In this document: positions 8,164 to 16,810 of the stretch, in pieces
Numbering within the stretch: the stretch's first letter is position 1
Layout: each line of letters starts with the position of its first letter
Assembly (NCBI GenBank): GCA_023412975.1
Contig: JAEZRB010000300.1
Coordinates: 1-25,151 of the forward strand
From: Bacteroidota bacterium
Lineage (GTDB): Bacteria > Bacteroidota > Bacteroidia > Chitinophagales > Chitinophagaceae
Reading direction: 5' to 3'
DNA length: 25,151 bases
Translations under genes and position numbers: made by a program
Notes under the pieces: model-generated
Databases searched by the model: none
What the model was told of the DNA's origin: nothing
The model's input: only the letters and a program-made list of their open reading frames with translations

Positions 8164-11100
8164 TTATTTCCTGGCTATCTTGAAAACACGCATCAAATCA
8201 TTATTGACAGCAACAAGAATTATTTTTTCCTGGTTGGGAAGTGTGATTAGCTCCATGTCTTTCACATCACCGTTTAAGATAAAACCGCTTTTTACCGGGG
8301 AAACCGGGGCAAATGATTTTGTATTGCTACCGCGCAGAAAACAACCATAGGATGCATCATATCTTCCGGATATCACTTCCGCCTGGTATTCGTTACCTGC
8401 CAACAGCAGATCCTTAAAGCCATCATTGTCTAAATCATCGCACACAATGGCATTAACAGGCGCAAACTGCGCTTCAACCGGAAGCGGGTGTTTAACGAAC
8501 TTGCCGTTGCCGATATTTTCAAAATAGCAGGATCGCGTTTCCTCACAATGAAGTTGCAAAATCTTATCCTTATCATGTCCTTTGAAAATATCGTTAAACG
8601 TGGCCTTTGCATAATCCCCATGATGCAGGAATCGCTTTTTAATTCCTGGTACCTGGTCTGAAAACCTGTTCCGCGTTATTGCAGGTAAGGAACGCTTTTT
8701 TCCGTCTTCGCCTTTAATATAAAAGAATATTAATGGGTCAATACTGCCGTTTCCATCGAGATCTGTGGCATAAAGCTGCATAGGCTCTTCCGCACTTACC
8801 TGGAAATCACAATTAAGACCGAGATTGCCCGCTACCAGGTCAATATCGCCATCATTGTCCACATCCGTAGCTTCCAGACTTCTCCACATACCATTTTCAT
8901 GGGCTAATCCCGTGTCAGCTGTGTCATCTACCAACCTGCCATTCTCATTCCTAAAAAACCGTACCGGCATCCACTCCCCTGCTATGATGAGATCGATTTG
9001 TCCATCCTTGTCAAAGTCGGACCAAACCGCTGAAGTAACCATTCCAGGGTCTTGTAAGTCAGGTGAAACTTTTTGTGTAACATCAGTAAAAACACCGTTG
9101 TTGTTTTGTAACAAAAAACTTCGGGGAGTCCGCGGGTATTCTTTCGAAACGCGGCCACCAATAAATAAATCCAGATCACCGTCGCCATCGTAATCGCCCG
9201 CGCTTACACAACCTGCGATAATTCTTATGTCATCGGGAATCGCGGTTGATGCTAGACTGAAGCGGCCCTGTCCTTCATTTCTATACAACCGGGGCTTATA
9301 ATAAATTGAATTTTCTTCGTATTGCATATCGCCGCTGGTGACCAGCAGATCTGCATCTCCATCATTATCCGCATCAAATAACACACAGTCCATATCCTCC
9401 TCAAACTTGATACTATCTATAAGATCCTTTGAACTAAAGACATGTCCTTGCTGCTGAGTAAATAATTTTCCAGAAAAATTAAACCCGCCTCCAATAAAAA
9501 AATCAGTAGCGCCATCATTATTGATATCTCCTGTAGCAATAAACGGCCCTAACTGGGAATACTTCTGTGGCAATAACCGCTGGGACGCATAGTCGTTAAA
9601 TGGATTATCATGATGCCGGTACTCCAAACCCGCAGATGAAGTGATATCTGTAAAAATCAGTGCCTGCCGGGAATCGGTTGAAAAAGTACTGGCGCCTGCA
9701 TTTTCCCATAAAAGTTCCAGTGTTGCATCAGCGGAAATATTCGTTACCGACTGTTTCCGGCCATCTGGCCAAATAATAACCAGTGAATCCGCGTGATCAT
9801 TATCTCCCAGGCCAAACAGCAATTGCTGATCTACCGAAGAAAAATACCCGCGTACCGGGTTCGCTTCCTGGAATTGGATTTGGTTTTTAGTATGCACAAA
9901 AACCTTTGCGCCAAATCCGTTCCTGTTGAGGCTGTCGCCTTTCAGTCGGAGACTTAAAAAATGATTACTGGCAGTCTTGCTTTCCTGATTAGTATTATTT
10001 AAAAAAACGAATGCCTTCTTATTGATATTGTTGACCACGAGGTCGAGGTCGCCATCGTTGTCAAGATCGGCATATGCAGCGCCGTTCGACATCGACAGTT
10101 CATTGATTCCGGCCTGCTCCGAGTAATCTGAAAATGTTAAGTCGCCATTATTGAGATAAAAATAGTTCGGAAGGTTTACATGCTGAAGCGAGGCCAGTTT
10201 TTCCCTGATTGCTCTTTCCTGTTCCGTCCTGTCGCGGTTGCTGCTGAAGATATTACTACTAAATTCAAGGAAATCGGCATCAGTGAAATCCCTGCCTATT
10301 CCATTGGTAACATGAATATCCTTCCAGCCATCGTTATTAAAATCGGCCAGCAGGACACTCCAGCTCCAATCAGTTGCATGAACCCCGCTTAGCTGCCCTA
10401 TCTCACTGAAAAAAGGCATAGCTGAATCTCCCTGCGGAAGATTACCGTTGTTTAGCTGGAGCATGTTTCGCATGAATTCCGGTTCATAACCCATCGCCCG
10501 CTCGGCCTGGTACCTCTCGTAATTCATAAAAGAGAAGGATGTCTTTCTCCTATGATTGACCTCAGGCATCATATCAAGCGTCAGGATATCTGGTAAGGCG
10601 TCATTGTTAATATCTGCAGCATCGGTACCCATGCTGGAATAGCTCTGGTGCTGAATAGCATCGGTAATACAATTTGTAAATGTGCCATCCCTGTTGTTTA
10701 ACCATAGCAGATCATTGGAAACAAAATCATTTGCAACGTAAATATCAGGCCATCCATCATTGTTGAAATCACTGATGGACACACCCAGCCCGTAACCATC
10801 CTCTTTTATGCCCGCTTGCATTGACACATCCGTAAAAACGGGATGCCCCGCCTGGGCAACGTCGCCATCATTACGATAAAGTCTATCATTAGCCGGAGAG
10901 TAACCGCTCCTGTCACGGGGATAAATTGTGTTGGTATTCTTTGTACTTAATAAGTAATTAGTAAGATACATATCCAGGTCACCATCCCTGTCATAATCAA
11001 AAAACGCTGCCTGCGATGAATACCCGGTATCAGCAAGTCCATATTTCTCTGCTTCTTCTTTAAACGAAAGATCCCGTTGATTTATGAACAAATAGTTTTT

Positions 11101-11535
11101 TGCCCGGCGCATCAGGTCCTTCCCAAAAACGGAAACATAAATATCATCAAACCCGTCATTATTGATATCGACAATACTGACACCGGTGCACCAGGCACTC
11201 GTACCTATACCTGCTTTCTCGGTAATATCCTCAAACTGGTGTTTGCCTTTATTAATATACAACCTGGAGCTTACCTGGTTTCCGACAAAAAAAATATCCT
11301 TCAAACCGTCATTGTTAAAGTCGCCAATGCCAACACCCCCGCCCATATATCCAAACTCATTAATAAAAGAATAAGTTGAATCGTTATCGTGAATGTCGTT
11401 ACTAAATGAAATTCCCGTGACGGATGAGGCCAGCTGTGTAAACAACCTCTCATCCTTTGTACGATTACATGAAGTGAAAATGTTGACAATGAAAACAAAA
11501 AAGCAAGCGCTACAAAAAATAAATACTCTTTTCAT
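8164..11535 (-). CDS. FG-GAP/VCBS-repeat lipoprotein with ASPIC/UnbV domain (CRTAC1-like)
   Basis: This 1123-aa exported lipoprotein has a signal sequence ending in FTS-C23. I count fourteen Ca-binding loops of the D-x-[DN]-x-D-G type. Seven lie before residue 500 (from DFNNDGLKD at ~72 to DLDNDGDLD at ~490) and seven after 660 (from DINNDGATD to DLDNDGFKD). An ASPIC/UnbV domain (about 535-605, with NGFGAKV, ANPVRGYFSSVDQQLLFGLG and IIWPDG) separates them. The architecture therefore reads as two seven-loop integrin-like propellers joined by the ASPIC domain. Such proteins are commonly encoded downstream of susC/susD in Bacteroidota, and this one lies 173 nt after susD on the same strand. The function is unknown; carbohydrate or glycoprotein binding at the cell surface is a guess. 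No catalytic motif was seen. Confidence 0.9.
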   Translation of the reverse strand: MKRVFIFCSACFFVFIVNIFTSCNRTKDERLFTQLASSVTGISFSNDIHDNDSTYSFINEFGYMGGGVGIGDFNNDGLKDIFFVGNQVSSRLYINKGKHQFEDITEKAGIGTSAWCTGVSIVDINNDGFDDIYVSVFGKDLMRRAKNYLFINQRDLSFKEEAEKYGLADTGYSSQAAFFDYDRDGDLDMYLTNYLLSTKNTNTIYPRDRSGYSPANDRLYRNDGDVAQAGHPVFTDVSMQAGIKEDGYGLGVSISDFNNDGWPDIYVANDFVSNDLLWLNNRDGTFTNCITDAIQHQSYSSMGTDAADINNDALPDILTLDMMPEVNHRRKTSFSFMNYERYQAERAMGYEPEFMRNMLQLNNGNLPQGDSAMPFFSEIGQLSGVHATDWSWSVLLADFNNDGWKDIHVTNGIGRDFTDADFLEFSSNIFSSNRDRTEQERAIREKLASLQHVNLPNYFYLNNGDLTFSDYSEQAGINELSMSNGAAYADLDNDGDLDLVVNNINKKAFVFLNNTNQESKTASNHFLSLRLKGDSLNRNGFGAKVFVHTKNQIQFQEANPVRGYFSSVDQQLLFGLGDNDHADSLVIIWPDGRKQSVTNISADATLELLWENAGASTFSTDSRQALIFTDITSSAGLEYRHHDNPFNDYASQRLLPQKYSQLGPFIATGDINNDGATDFFIGGGFNFSGKLFTQQQGHVFSSKDLIDSIKFEEDMDCVLFDADNDGDADLLVTSGDMQYEENSIYYKPRLYRNEGQGRFSLASTAIPDDIRIIAGCVSAGDYDGDGDLDLFIGGRVSKEYPRTPRSFLLQNNNGVFTDVTQKVSPDLQDPGMVTSAVWSDFDKDGQIDLIIAGEWMPVRFFRNENGRLVDDTADTGLAHENGMWRSLEATDVDNDGDIDLVAGNLGLNCDFQVSAEEPMQLYATDLDGNGSIDPLIFFYIKGEDGKKRSLPAITRNRFSDQVPGIKKRFLHHGDYAKATFNDIFKGHDKDKILQLHCEETRSCYFENIGNGKFVKHPLPVEAQFAPVNAIVCDDLDNDGFKDLLLAGNEYQAEVISGRYDASYGCFLRGSNTKSFAPVSPVKSGFILNGDVKDMELITLPNQEKIILVAVNNDLMRVFKIARK

Positions 11536-11602
11536 ATTGATTCCAGGTTATGACCAAATTACAAAGAGTCCTATCGTCAGGACCCGGCCATAAATTTAAA
11601 AT

Positions 11603-11628
11603 TAGGGCTATCGGTACTGATAGCCCTA
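11603..11628 (-). terminator. Strong hairpin between susD and the FG-GAP gene
   Basis: TAGGGCTATC (11603-11612) and GATAGCCCTA (11619-11628) are perfect 10-bp arms with a 6-nt loop. On the minus strand the hairpin is followed by ATTTTAAATTT. It lies 80 nt beyond the susD stop and 68 nt before the FG-GAP start, so it probably terminates or attenuates the susCD transcript and lowers expression of the downstream gene. Confidence 0.6.
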
Positions 11629-11708
11629 TGATTCAACTACTGCTTATGTTGCGGCGGGAAAATGAACCAAGTTTATCCAAATTGCCGCTTTGCTGCCGGA
11701 TATTGTGA

Positions 11709-13232
11709 TTAGTTTATTAAAGGATTTGTAGATGTTTCATTGGCAGGGATTGGGAACATATCAACCTGGTTTGGTACCCGATCAGGAATAATTGACGGGA
11801 AATAGCCTTTTTTCCTCCACCGAAGTATATCAATATTACTTACCTGTTCAACGCTCAATTCAACGGATCGCTCATGCATCACCGCCTTGAGCGCATCGTT
11901 CTTTGAAGCAAGTGTAACCGGAGGCATATCTACACCCGGGCGACTCCGAACCTCATTGATATATTTAGCAGCTTCGGAAGGTGTTCCTACTTCAGCTTCG
12001 CACTCGGCAAGCATCAGCAATACATCTGCATAACGGATTAGACGGTGGTTGATACCGCCCGGATGAAACCCTGAATTAACCCACTCGTAAACACCATATT
12101 TCCGAAAGAATCTTTTCTTTGTCACGCCGTTCCTGGTACTGACAGCAACATTCATATCTGCAGCTGTAAGTGTATAAGGTCCCAGTGGTGACGCTGTCAG
12201 GATCTGATCCCCTTCTTCGTAAATAGTAAATTTATACCTGGGATCATTGGGTTCAAATTCATCCAGCAACCGGTTTGAGGGAACTATATTTCCCCAGGTA
12301 ATCCCATACTCCTGGTTACGCACTGTACTCTGTGGATTTGTAGGCCCTTCCCCATCGTATCCCCAGTTAAAATTATTATCGCCCTTATCAACGAATATCA
12401 CTTCAAAAATTGATTCGGCGTTAAATTCATGACCCGTTGTTATTAATACCCCTGCATCATCTCTTACATCGCCATCGAAATTCCATAAATAAGGAACCAG
12501 TGAGTATTTGTTATAAACCTGGAGGAGCGCAGTTTTAGCAGCAGCATAGTCACCCTTTTGCATTTGCACCCTACCCATCATAGCATTTGCGGCACCTTTT
12601 GTTGCACGGCCATTGTCTGAAGCACCATAGCTTTCCGGTAATTTTTGTGCTGCTTCGGTCAGGTCAGCTATGATCAATGCATAAATTTCATCCACTGGTG
12701 ATTTACCCTTGAACCCGGTTGCCGAAGTAACAGCTTCTGAGTAAAGCGGAACCTCACCCCATTGTGAAACCAATTCAAAATAGGCCCATGCTCTTAAAAA
12801 TTTGGCTTCACCTACCACGCGGTCTCTAAGGGCTATATTATCGGTTACATCAGGTGCTTTAGAAAGAACCAGGTTTGCCCTGTTGATCATTCTATAGCAA
12901 CCTGTCCATACATCCGACATTACAGAATTAGACGGAGCCGGTGAAGGTTCATTGAGCAACTGCGCTCTCGGCGCTTCTAACTGAGCGCCCCCCGGAGCAC
13001 ACTCACCACTTCTCATGTCATGTGTAAAAAACCACTCCCTGCCTACAAGTTGTGCCGAACGCAGCGTAGAGTAAATGGAATTTACACCATTCTGTAACTC
13101 AACCGCGGTCTTAAAATAACTTTCAGTTGTAGGGTTATTTTCATCAAGCACATCCAGTTTTTCATTACAGCCAACAATACTGACAATGCTGAGGAGAATC
13201 GCAGTCAGTAGTTTATTTATACTTTGTTTCAT
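11709..13232 (-). CDS. RagB/SusD-family outer-membrane lipoprotein
   Basis: This 507-aa lipoprotein has a signal sequence ending in IVG-C22, followed by the classic SusD start of the mature protein, LDVLDENNPTTESYFKTAVELQNGVNSIYSTLR. A TPR-like helical core (RVVGEAKFLRAWAYFELVSQWGEVPLYSEAV, and ANAMMGRVQMQKGDYAAAKTALL around 215-240) and the C-terminal family block (NHRLIRYADVLLMLAECEAEVGTPSEAAKYINEVRSRPGV, then ERSVELSVEQVSNIDILRWRKKGY) are clear. It binds the nutrient on the cell surface and acts as the lid of the SusC channel encoded 37 nt upstream. The glycan or other ligand is not predictable from the sequence. Confidence 0.95.
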   Translation of the reverse strand: MKQSINKLLTAILLSIVSIVGCNEKLDVLDENNPTTESYFKTAVELQNGVNSIYSTLRSAQLVGREWFFTHDMRSGECAPGGAQLEAPRAQLLNEPSPAPSNSVMSDVWTGCYRMINRANLVLSKAPDVTDNIALRDRVVGEAKFLRAWAYFELVSQWGEVPLYSEAVTSATGFKGKSPVDEIYALIIADLTEAAQKLPESYGASDNGRATKGAANAMMGRVQMQKGDYAAAKTALLQVYNKYSLVPYLWNFDGDVRDDAGVLITTGHEFNAESIFEVIFVDKGDNNFNWGYDGEGPTNPQSTVRNQEYGITWGNIVPSNRLLDEFEPNDPRYKFTIYEEGDQILTASPLGPYTLTAADMNVAVSTRNGVTKKRFFRKYGVYEWVNSGFHPGGINHRLIRYADVLLMLAECEAEVGTPSEAAKYINEVRSRPGVDMPPVTLASKNDALKAVMHERSVELSVEQVSNIDILRWRKKGYFPSIIPDRVPNQVDMFPIPANETSTNPLIN

Positions 13233-13269
13233 ATTACGCTGTTTTATATAATTTGACTCATTTTTGATT

Positions 13270-16200
13270 TTAAAACCCTACCTGGATTCCAAGCAGGAAT
13301 GCTTTTGGCTGAGGGTAAACCGCGAAGTCGATGCCATTGGTTAATGATGAATTAGGGGTCCTGTTACCTACTTCCGGATCATACCCGCTGTAATCAGTAA
13401 AAGTCAGGATATTCTGAGCTGATACATAGACACGGAAATTCTTCACCGTTCCACGTGTTAGCGTTTGCAGGCTGGCGGAAGGAATGTTATAACCCAACAT
13501 GATATTCTTCAAACGCAGGTATGAACCATCTTCCAAAAAACGGGTAGAGGGACGTGCGTTTTGATTGGGGTCAGCAGAAATGGCGCGGGGAATATTGGTA
13601 TTAGTATTGGTGGGTGTCCATGCATCTAATACCTGCGTGCCGGCATTAAAGAACCGCACCATTCCCTCGCTTATAACCCGTGTGGCATTGAATATCTTAT
13701 TGCCATGTACACCCTGGAAGAATACCGACAAATCTAAATTCTTATAGTTGGCGCCAAGGCTTAGCGCATAAGTTGCCTTGGGAATGAAACTTCCCAGGAA
13801 TTGCCGGTCATCTATATCGATCACACCATCTTTATTCGTATTCTGAAATTTAAGATCTCCCGGTGCTGTAGATGCGGTTTGAGTTGCATGGCTGCTTACT
13901 TCCGCAGCACTCTGGAAAATACCTTCTACCACCCAGCCATAGAAAGACTGAATAGGATGACCTACGGCTGTATTGGTGATATTGTATGCGCCGAAATCCT
14001 GATCGCCGCCAGCCTCGATATTCGTAACTCCCTCCGCTAACCTGGTAACTTCATTTGTAACGAAGCTCACGTTGCCAATGGCATTCCATTTAAAATCGCC
14101 GATCCTGTCGCTATACCCAAGCTGCAATTCAAATCCATTATTCTTCATTGCGCCAACGTTTTGCGCAACGGTACTGTTAATAAAACCAAACGACGGCGGA
14201 AGCGGCACACTTAGAATCAGGTTATCGGTCTTCCGCTGATAATATTCAGCAGATAAGGTGAATTTATTCTTCAGGAATCCTACGTCTAGTCCTATATTTA
14301 ATTGCTTCGTTTTTTCCCATTCCAGATCCGTGTTTCCAAGCCGTTGAATGGAGGATGCCGGACCGCCGGTAATAGAATTATTAAACGGGTAGTAAGTGCT
14401 GTTGGAATTTACGCTAACCAGCCAGGGCGTATTACCCAGCACCAGGCCGTTAAGACCCGTAACACCATAACCCGCTCTCACCTTTAACTCTGAAATTAAA
14501 TCCTGGCCCAACATAAAGTCCTCCTGGTCCATTCTCCAGCCTATTGATGCAGAAGGAAAAGTTGCCCATTTTTTACCAGGTGCCCATACTGAAAGACCAT
14601 CCCGGCGAATAGCAACGCTCGCCAGGTATTTGCTCTTATAGTCATAGCTTATACGACCGAGGTATGAGATCAGCGTGTTTTCACCAGTCAGCGTCTGGAC
14701 ACCTACGTTAGTGGCATTATTTAAAGTCCGGAGTTCATTGGAGGCCTGGTTACCACTTGCATTTTCCTGTCTTGTTTTTTGCTCCTGTTGCTCATAAGCA
14801 GCAACGGCGGTGACATGATGGTCGCCAAAGGTTCTATCGAAAGTGAGTTGTTCTGTAAAAAGTAATACCGTAGATACTCCACGATTATTTGTAATTGTGG
14901 CCTGTGTTGCACTTGATCCGGCAACAGTTCCGTTGTCGTTGAATATGGGAGAAAAGCGATAGTCTAAGGTATTAGCATAGTCGATTCCGAATATAGACCT
15001 GAACTTCAGAGAGCCCGGAAGATTAATATCAAGAAATGCTGTTCCCAGGATTTTTGCGGTCTTCCTGGAACCCGGGTTTTTTAAGGCAGCATCTTCTACA
15101 GGGTTTGTAGGGTCTCCACCATCTAAAACAGAGTTGACGCCTCTATAACCTCCGATCGATGTGGGATCGTAAACGGGAATATGGGGCATCATCCGGATTA
15201 CGTTTACCAGATTTGTCCTGGAACCGGTTTCGTTGTTATCATAATCCTGGTTACCGGATGAAACATATAAATTCTCACCAAACGTGAACACCCTGCTAAT
15301 GTTATGGTCCGAATTAATCCGGAAATTATACCGGCGATAGCCAACACTGGGAGCAATACCCTCCTGGTCGGTAAAACCCGCCGAAGCATAAAAACGGGAT
15401 ATTTCATTTCCGCCGCTCAGGCCCAAATTATGTTGGGTCATCGGGCCATTTTTAAAATAAGCGTCCTGCCAGTCGGTATTAGTTTGTCCATATGTTTGCG
15501 ACGCCCCGGTATGAGTGGGCTGATCGATATCGGGAGGAGTGAGCCGGGGCACCTGGCTACCGCGGTAAGCAAGTGCATACTGCATAAACTGCTGCGTATT
15601 CAACAGGTCCAGCCTTTCGGTTACCTTCTGGGTTCCAATATATGAGTCAAGATTCACCCGCATCTTACTGTCCCTTCTGCCTTTCTTCGTGGTTATCATG
15701 ATTACGCCATTGGTAGCCCGTGAACCATAGATCGCGGCGGCAGAAGCATCTTTCAATACGTCAACTGATTCAATATCCCTGGTATCAATGGTTGACAGGT
15801 TACCGGTTGGGAATCCATCAACAACATAAAGCGGATCGGAAGCATAGCTGATTGAACTGATACCCCGTATACGAACTATGGGTTCGGCACCGGGGCTTCC
15901 GTTATTGGTAACCATAAGCCCGGCAACACGGCCTTGCAGCGCCTGCGAAATATTAAGTGCTGGCAATTCGTTCAGCGTTTTACTGTTAACGCTGGAAACT
16001 GCGCCGGTAACTAATGTTCTTTTTTGAGTACCATAACCTACTACAACTACCTCGTCCAATGACATATTACTGGACTGAAGTACAACCTGTATAGAAGTTT
16101 TTCCCTCGATATTTACTTCCCGGGTGGCCATACTGACAAAAGAGAACACCAGGATATTATCATTATCCTCTACTTCTAAGGAGAAGGTACCATCGGCCGA

Positions 16201-16701
16201 AGTAGTTGTGGCCCTGTTTGAATTCTTAACCTGCACGGATACGGCAGCCAGGGGCTCGCCGTTATCGTTGGTTACTGTTCCGGTGATCGTCCGCAACACC
16301 GGGAATTCCGGCTCGCTGGATATGCTGCCAGTATTTTCAGAAATAATAAAAATTCCGGACTCCTCAATAAATCGGTACTTCAGGTTGGTTGTCGATATAA
16401 TTTTATTGAGCACCTCGCCGACGGGCATTTGCCTGACATTGACCGTGAAATTCCGGCCACCCGGAATAATATCGTTACAAAATGTAAACCGATAATCAGT
16501 TTCCTTTTCTATGGCCTTAAAAATTTTGGTCAGCTTAACCCCGGTCAGCGAAAGATTCACCTTCACATCCTGGGAATACCCGCCTGCGTTGACCGTCATG
16601 GCGCAGACAAAGAGCAGAATTGAAGTTAATTTCATGATTTTAAGCAGCTTCGTTAATGATAGGTTTGTAAAACTCCATCTACAAGCATGATTTTTTTTCA
16701 T
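13270..16701 (-). CDS. SusC/RagA TonB-dependent transporter with STN signalling domain
   Basis: This 1143-aa outer-membrane receptor has a signal segment at about 22-40. It is followed by an STN (secretin/TonB N-terminal) domain at about 45-121, a carboxypeptidase-regulatory-like beta-sandwich at 136-210, a TonB box at 216-228 (DEVVVVGYGTQKR), and the plug with the SusC hallmark LYVVDGFPTG (291-300). The 22-strand barrel then runs to the C-terminus, which ends in the aromatic LGIQVGF. The STN domain is the feature that contacts a FecR anti-sigma factor in the periplasm, and the fecR and sigma genes lie immediately upstream on the same strand. The long N-terminal leader (MKKNHACRWS before MKLTSILL) is common in this group; the second Met (residue 23) is an alternative start. 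Confidence 0.96.
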   Translation of the reverse strand: MKKNHACRWSFTNLSLTKLLKIMKLTSILLFVCAMTVNAGGYSQDVKVNLSLTGVKLTKIFKAIEKETDYRFTFCNDIIPGGRNFTVNVRQMPVGEVLNKIISTTNLKYRFIEESGIFIISENTGSISSEPEFPVLRTITGTVTNDNGEPLAAVSVQVKNSNRATTTSADGTFSLEVEDNDNILVFSFVSMATREVNIEGKTSIQVVLQSSNMSLDEVVVVGYGTQKRTLVTGAVSSVNSKTLNELPALNISQALQGRVAGLMVTNNGSPGAEPIVRIRGISSISYASDPLYVVDGFPTGNLSTIDTRDIESVDVLKDASAAAIYGSRATNGVIMITTKKGRRDSKMRVNLDSYIGTQKVTERLDLLNTQQFMQYALAYRGSQVPRLTPPDIDQPTHTGASQTYGQTNTDWQDAYFKNGPMTQHNLGLSGGNEISRFYASAGFTDQEGIAPSVGYRRYNFRINSDHNISRVFTFGENLYVSSGNQDYDNNETGSRTNLVNVIRMMPHIPVYDPTSIGGYRGVNSVLDGGDPTNPVEDAALKNPGSRKTAKILGTAFLDINLPGSLKFRSIFGIDYANTLDYRFSPIFNDNGTVAGSSATQATITNNRGVSTVLLFTEQLTFDRTFGDHHVTAVAAYEQQEQKTRQENASGNQASNELRTLNNATNVGVQTLTGENTLISYLGRISYDYKSKYLASVAIRRDGLSVWAPGKKWATFPSASIGWRMDQEDFMLGQDLISELKVRAGYGVTGLNGLVLGNTPWLVSVNSNSTYYPFNNSITGGPASSIQRLGNTDLEWEKTKQLNIGLDVGFLKNKFTLSAEYYQRKTDNLILSVPLPPSFGFINSTVAQNVGAMKNNGFELQLGYSDRIGDFKWNAIGNVSFVTNEVTRLAEGVTNIEAGGDQDFGAYNITNTAVGHPIQSFYGWVVEGIFQSAAEVSSHATQTASTAPGDLKFQNTNKDGVIDIDDRQFLGSFIPKATYALSLGANYKNLDLSVFFQGVHGNKIFNATRVISEGMVRFFNAGTQVLDAWTPTNTNTNIPRAISADPNQNARPSTRFLEDGSYLRLKNIMLGYNIPSASLQTLTRGTVKNFRVYVSAQNILTFTDYSGYDPEVGNRTPNSSLTNGIDFAVYPQPKAFLLGIQVGF
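16638..16667 (+). promoter_or_regulatory. Candidate antisense promoter inside the 5' end of susC
   Basis: On the + strand, TAGGTTTG (16660-16667) is an exact match to the Bacteroidota -7 element TAnnTTTG. TTTT (16638-16641) lies 18 nt upstream where TTTG is expected. It would start transcripts near 16673, reading across the susC start codon on the opposite strand. One perfect box and one imperfect box could still be chance. Confidence 0.3.
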
Positions 16702-16807
16702 ACCTTTATTTTGGTTAAATTTTAAAAAATAAGAACAACCTTTTTTGGAAGGTTTTTCTAAGTTTTTATACAGGGGGTTATGTTACCGCATAACTTCCTG
16801 TATTTTT
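16673..16807 (+). ncRNA. Possible cis-antisense RNA over the susC start codon
   Basis: Between the candidate promoter (ending 16667) and the intrinsic-terminator-like hairpin at 16768-16803, a + strand RNA of about 135 nt would form, or about 85 nt if it stops after the first hairpin at 16737-16754. It would be fully complementary to the susC leader, ATG and first nine or so codons. Antisense RNAs opposite susC leaders are known from Bacteroides polysaccharide loci (DonS type). No transcript data are available; this is inference from the paired signals. Confidence 0.28.
16737..16754. promoter_or_regulatory. Short hairpin in the fecR-susC intergenic region
   Basis: AACCTT (16737-16742) and AAGGTT (16749-16754) form a perfect 6-bp stem with a 6-nt loop. 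T-rich DNA follows on both strands: TTTCTAAGTTTTT on + and GTTCTTATTTTTT on -. On the - strand it could attenuate read-through from fecR into susC. The stem is short. Confidence 0.4.
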
Positions 16808-16810
16808 ATT
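16768..16810 (+). terminator. Strand-biased intrinsic terminator facing away from susC
   Basis: ATACAGG (16768-16774) pairs with CCTGTAT (16797-16803) and GTTATG (16777-16782) with CATAAC (16789-16794). The two intervening positions are G-U wobbles in a + strand RNA but C/A mismatches in a - strand RNA. The + strand stem is therefore a continuous 15 pairs followed by TTTTATT, while on the - strand an A-run follows. This polarity points to termination of a + strand transcript, although all annotated genes here are on the - strand. Confidence 0.5.
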
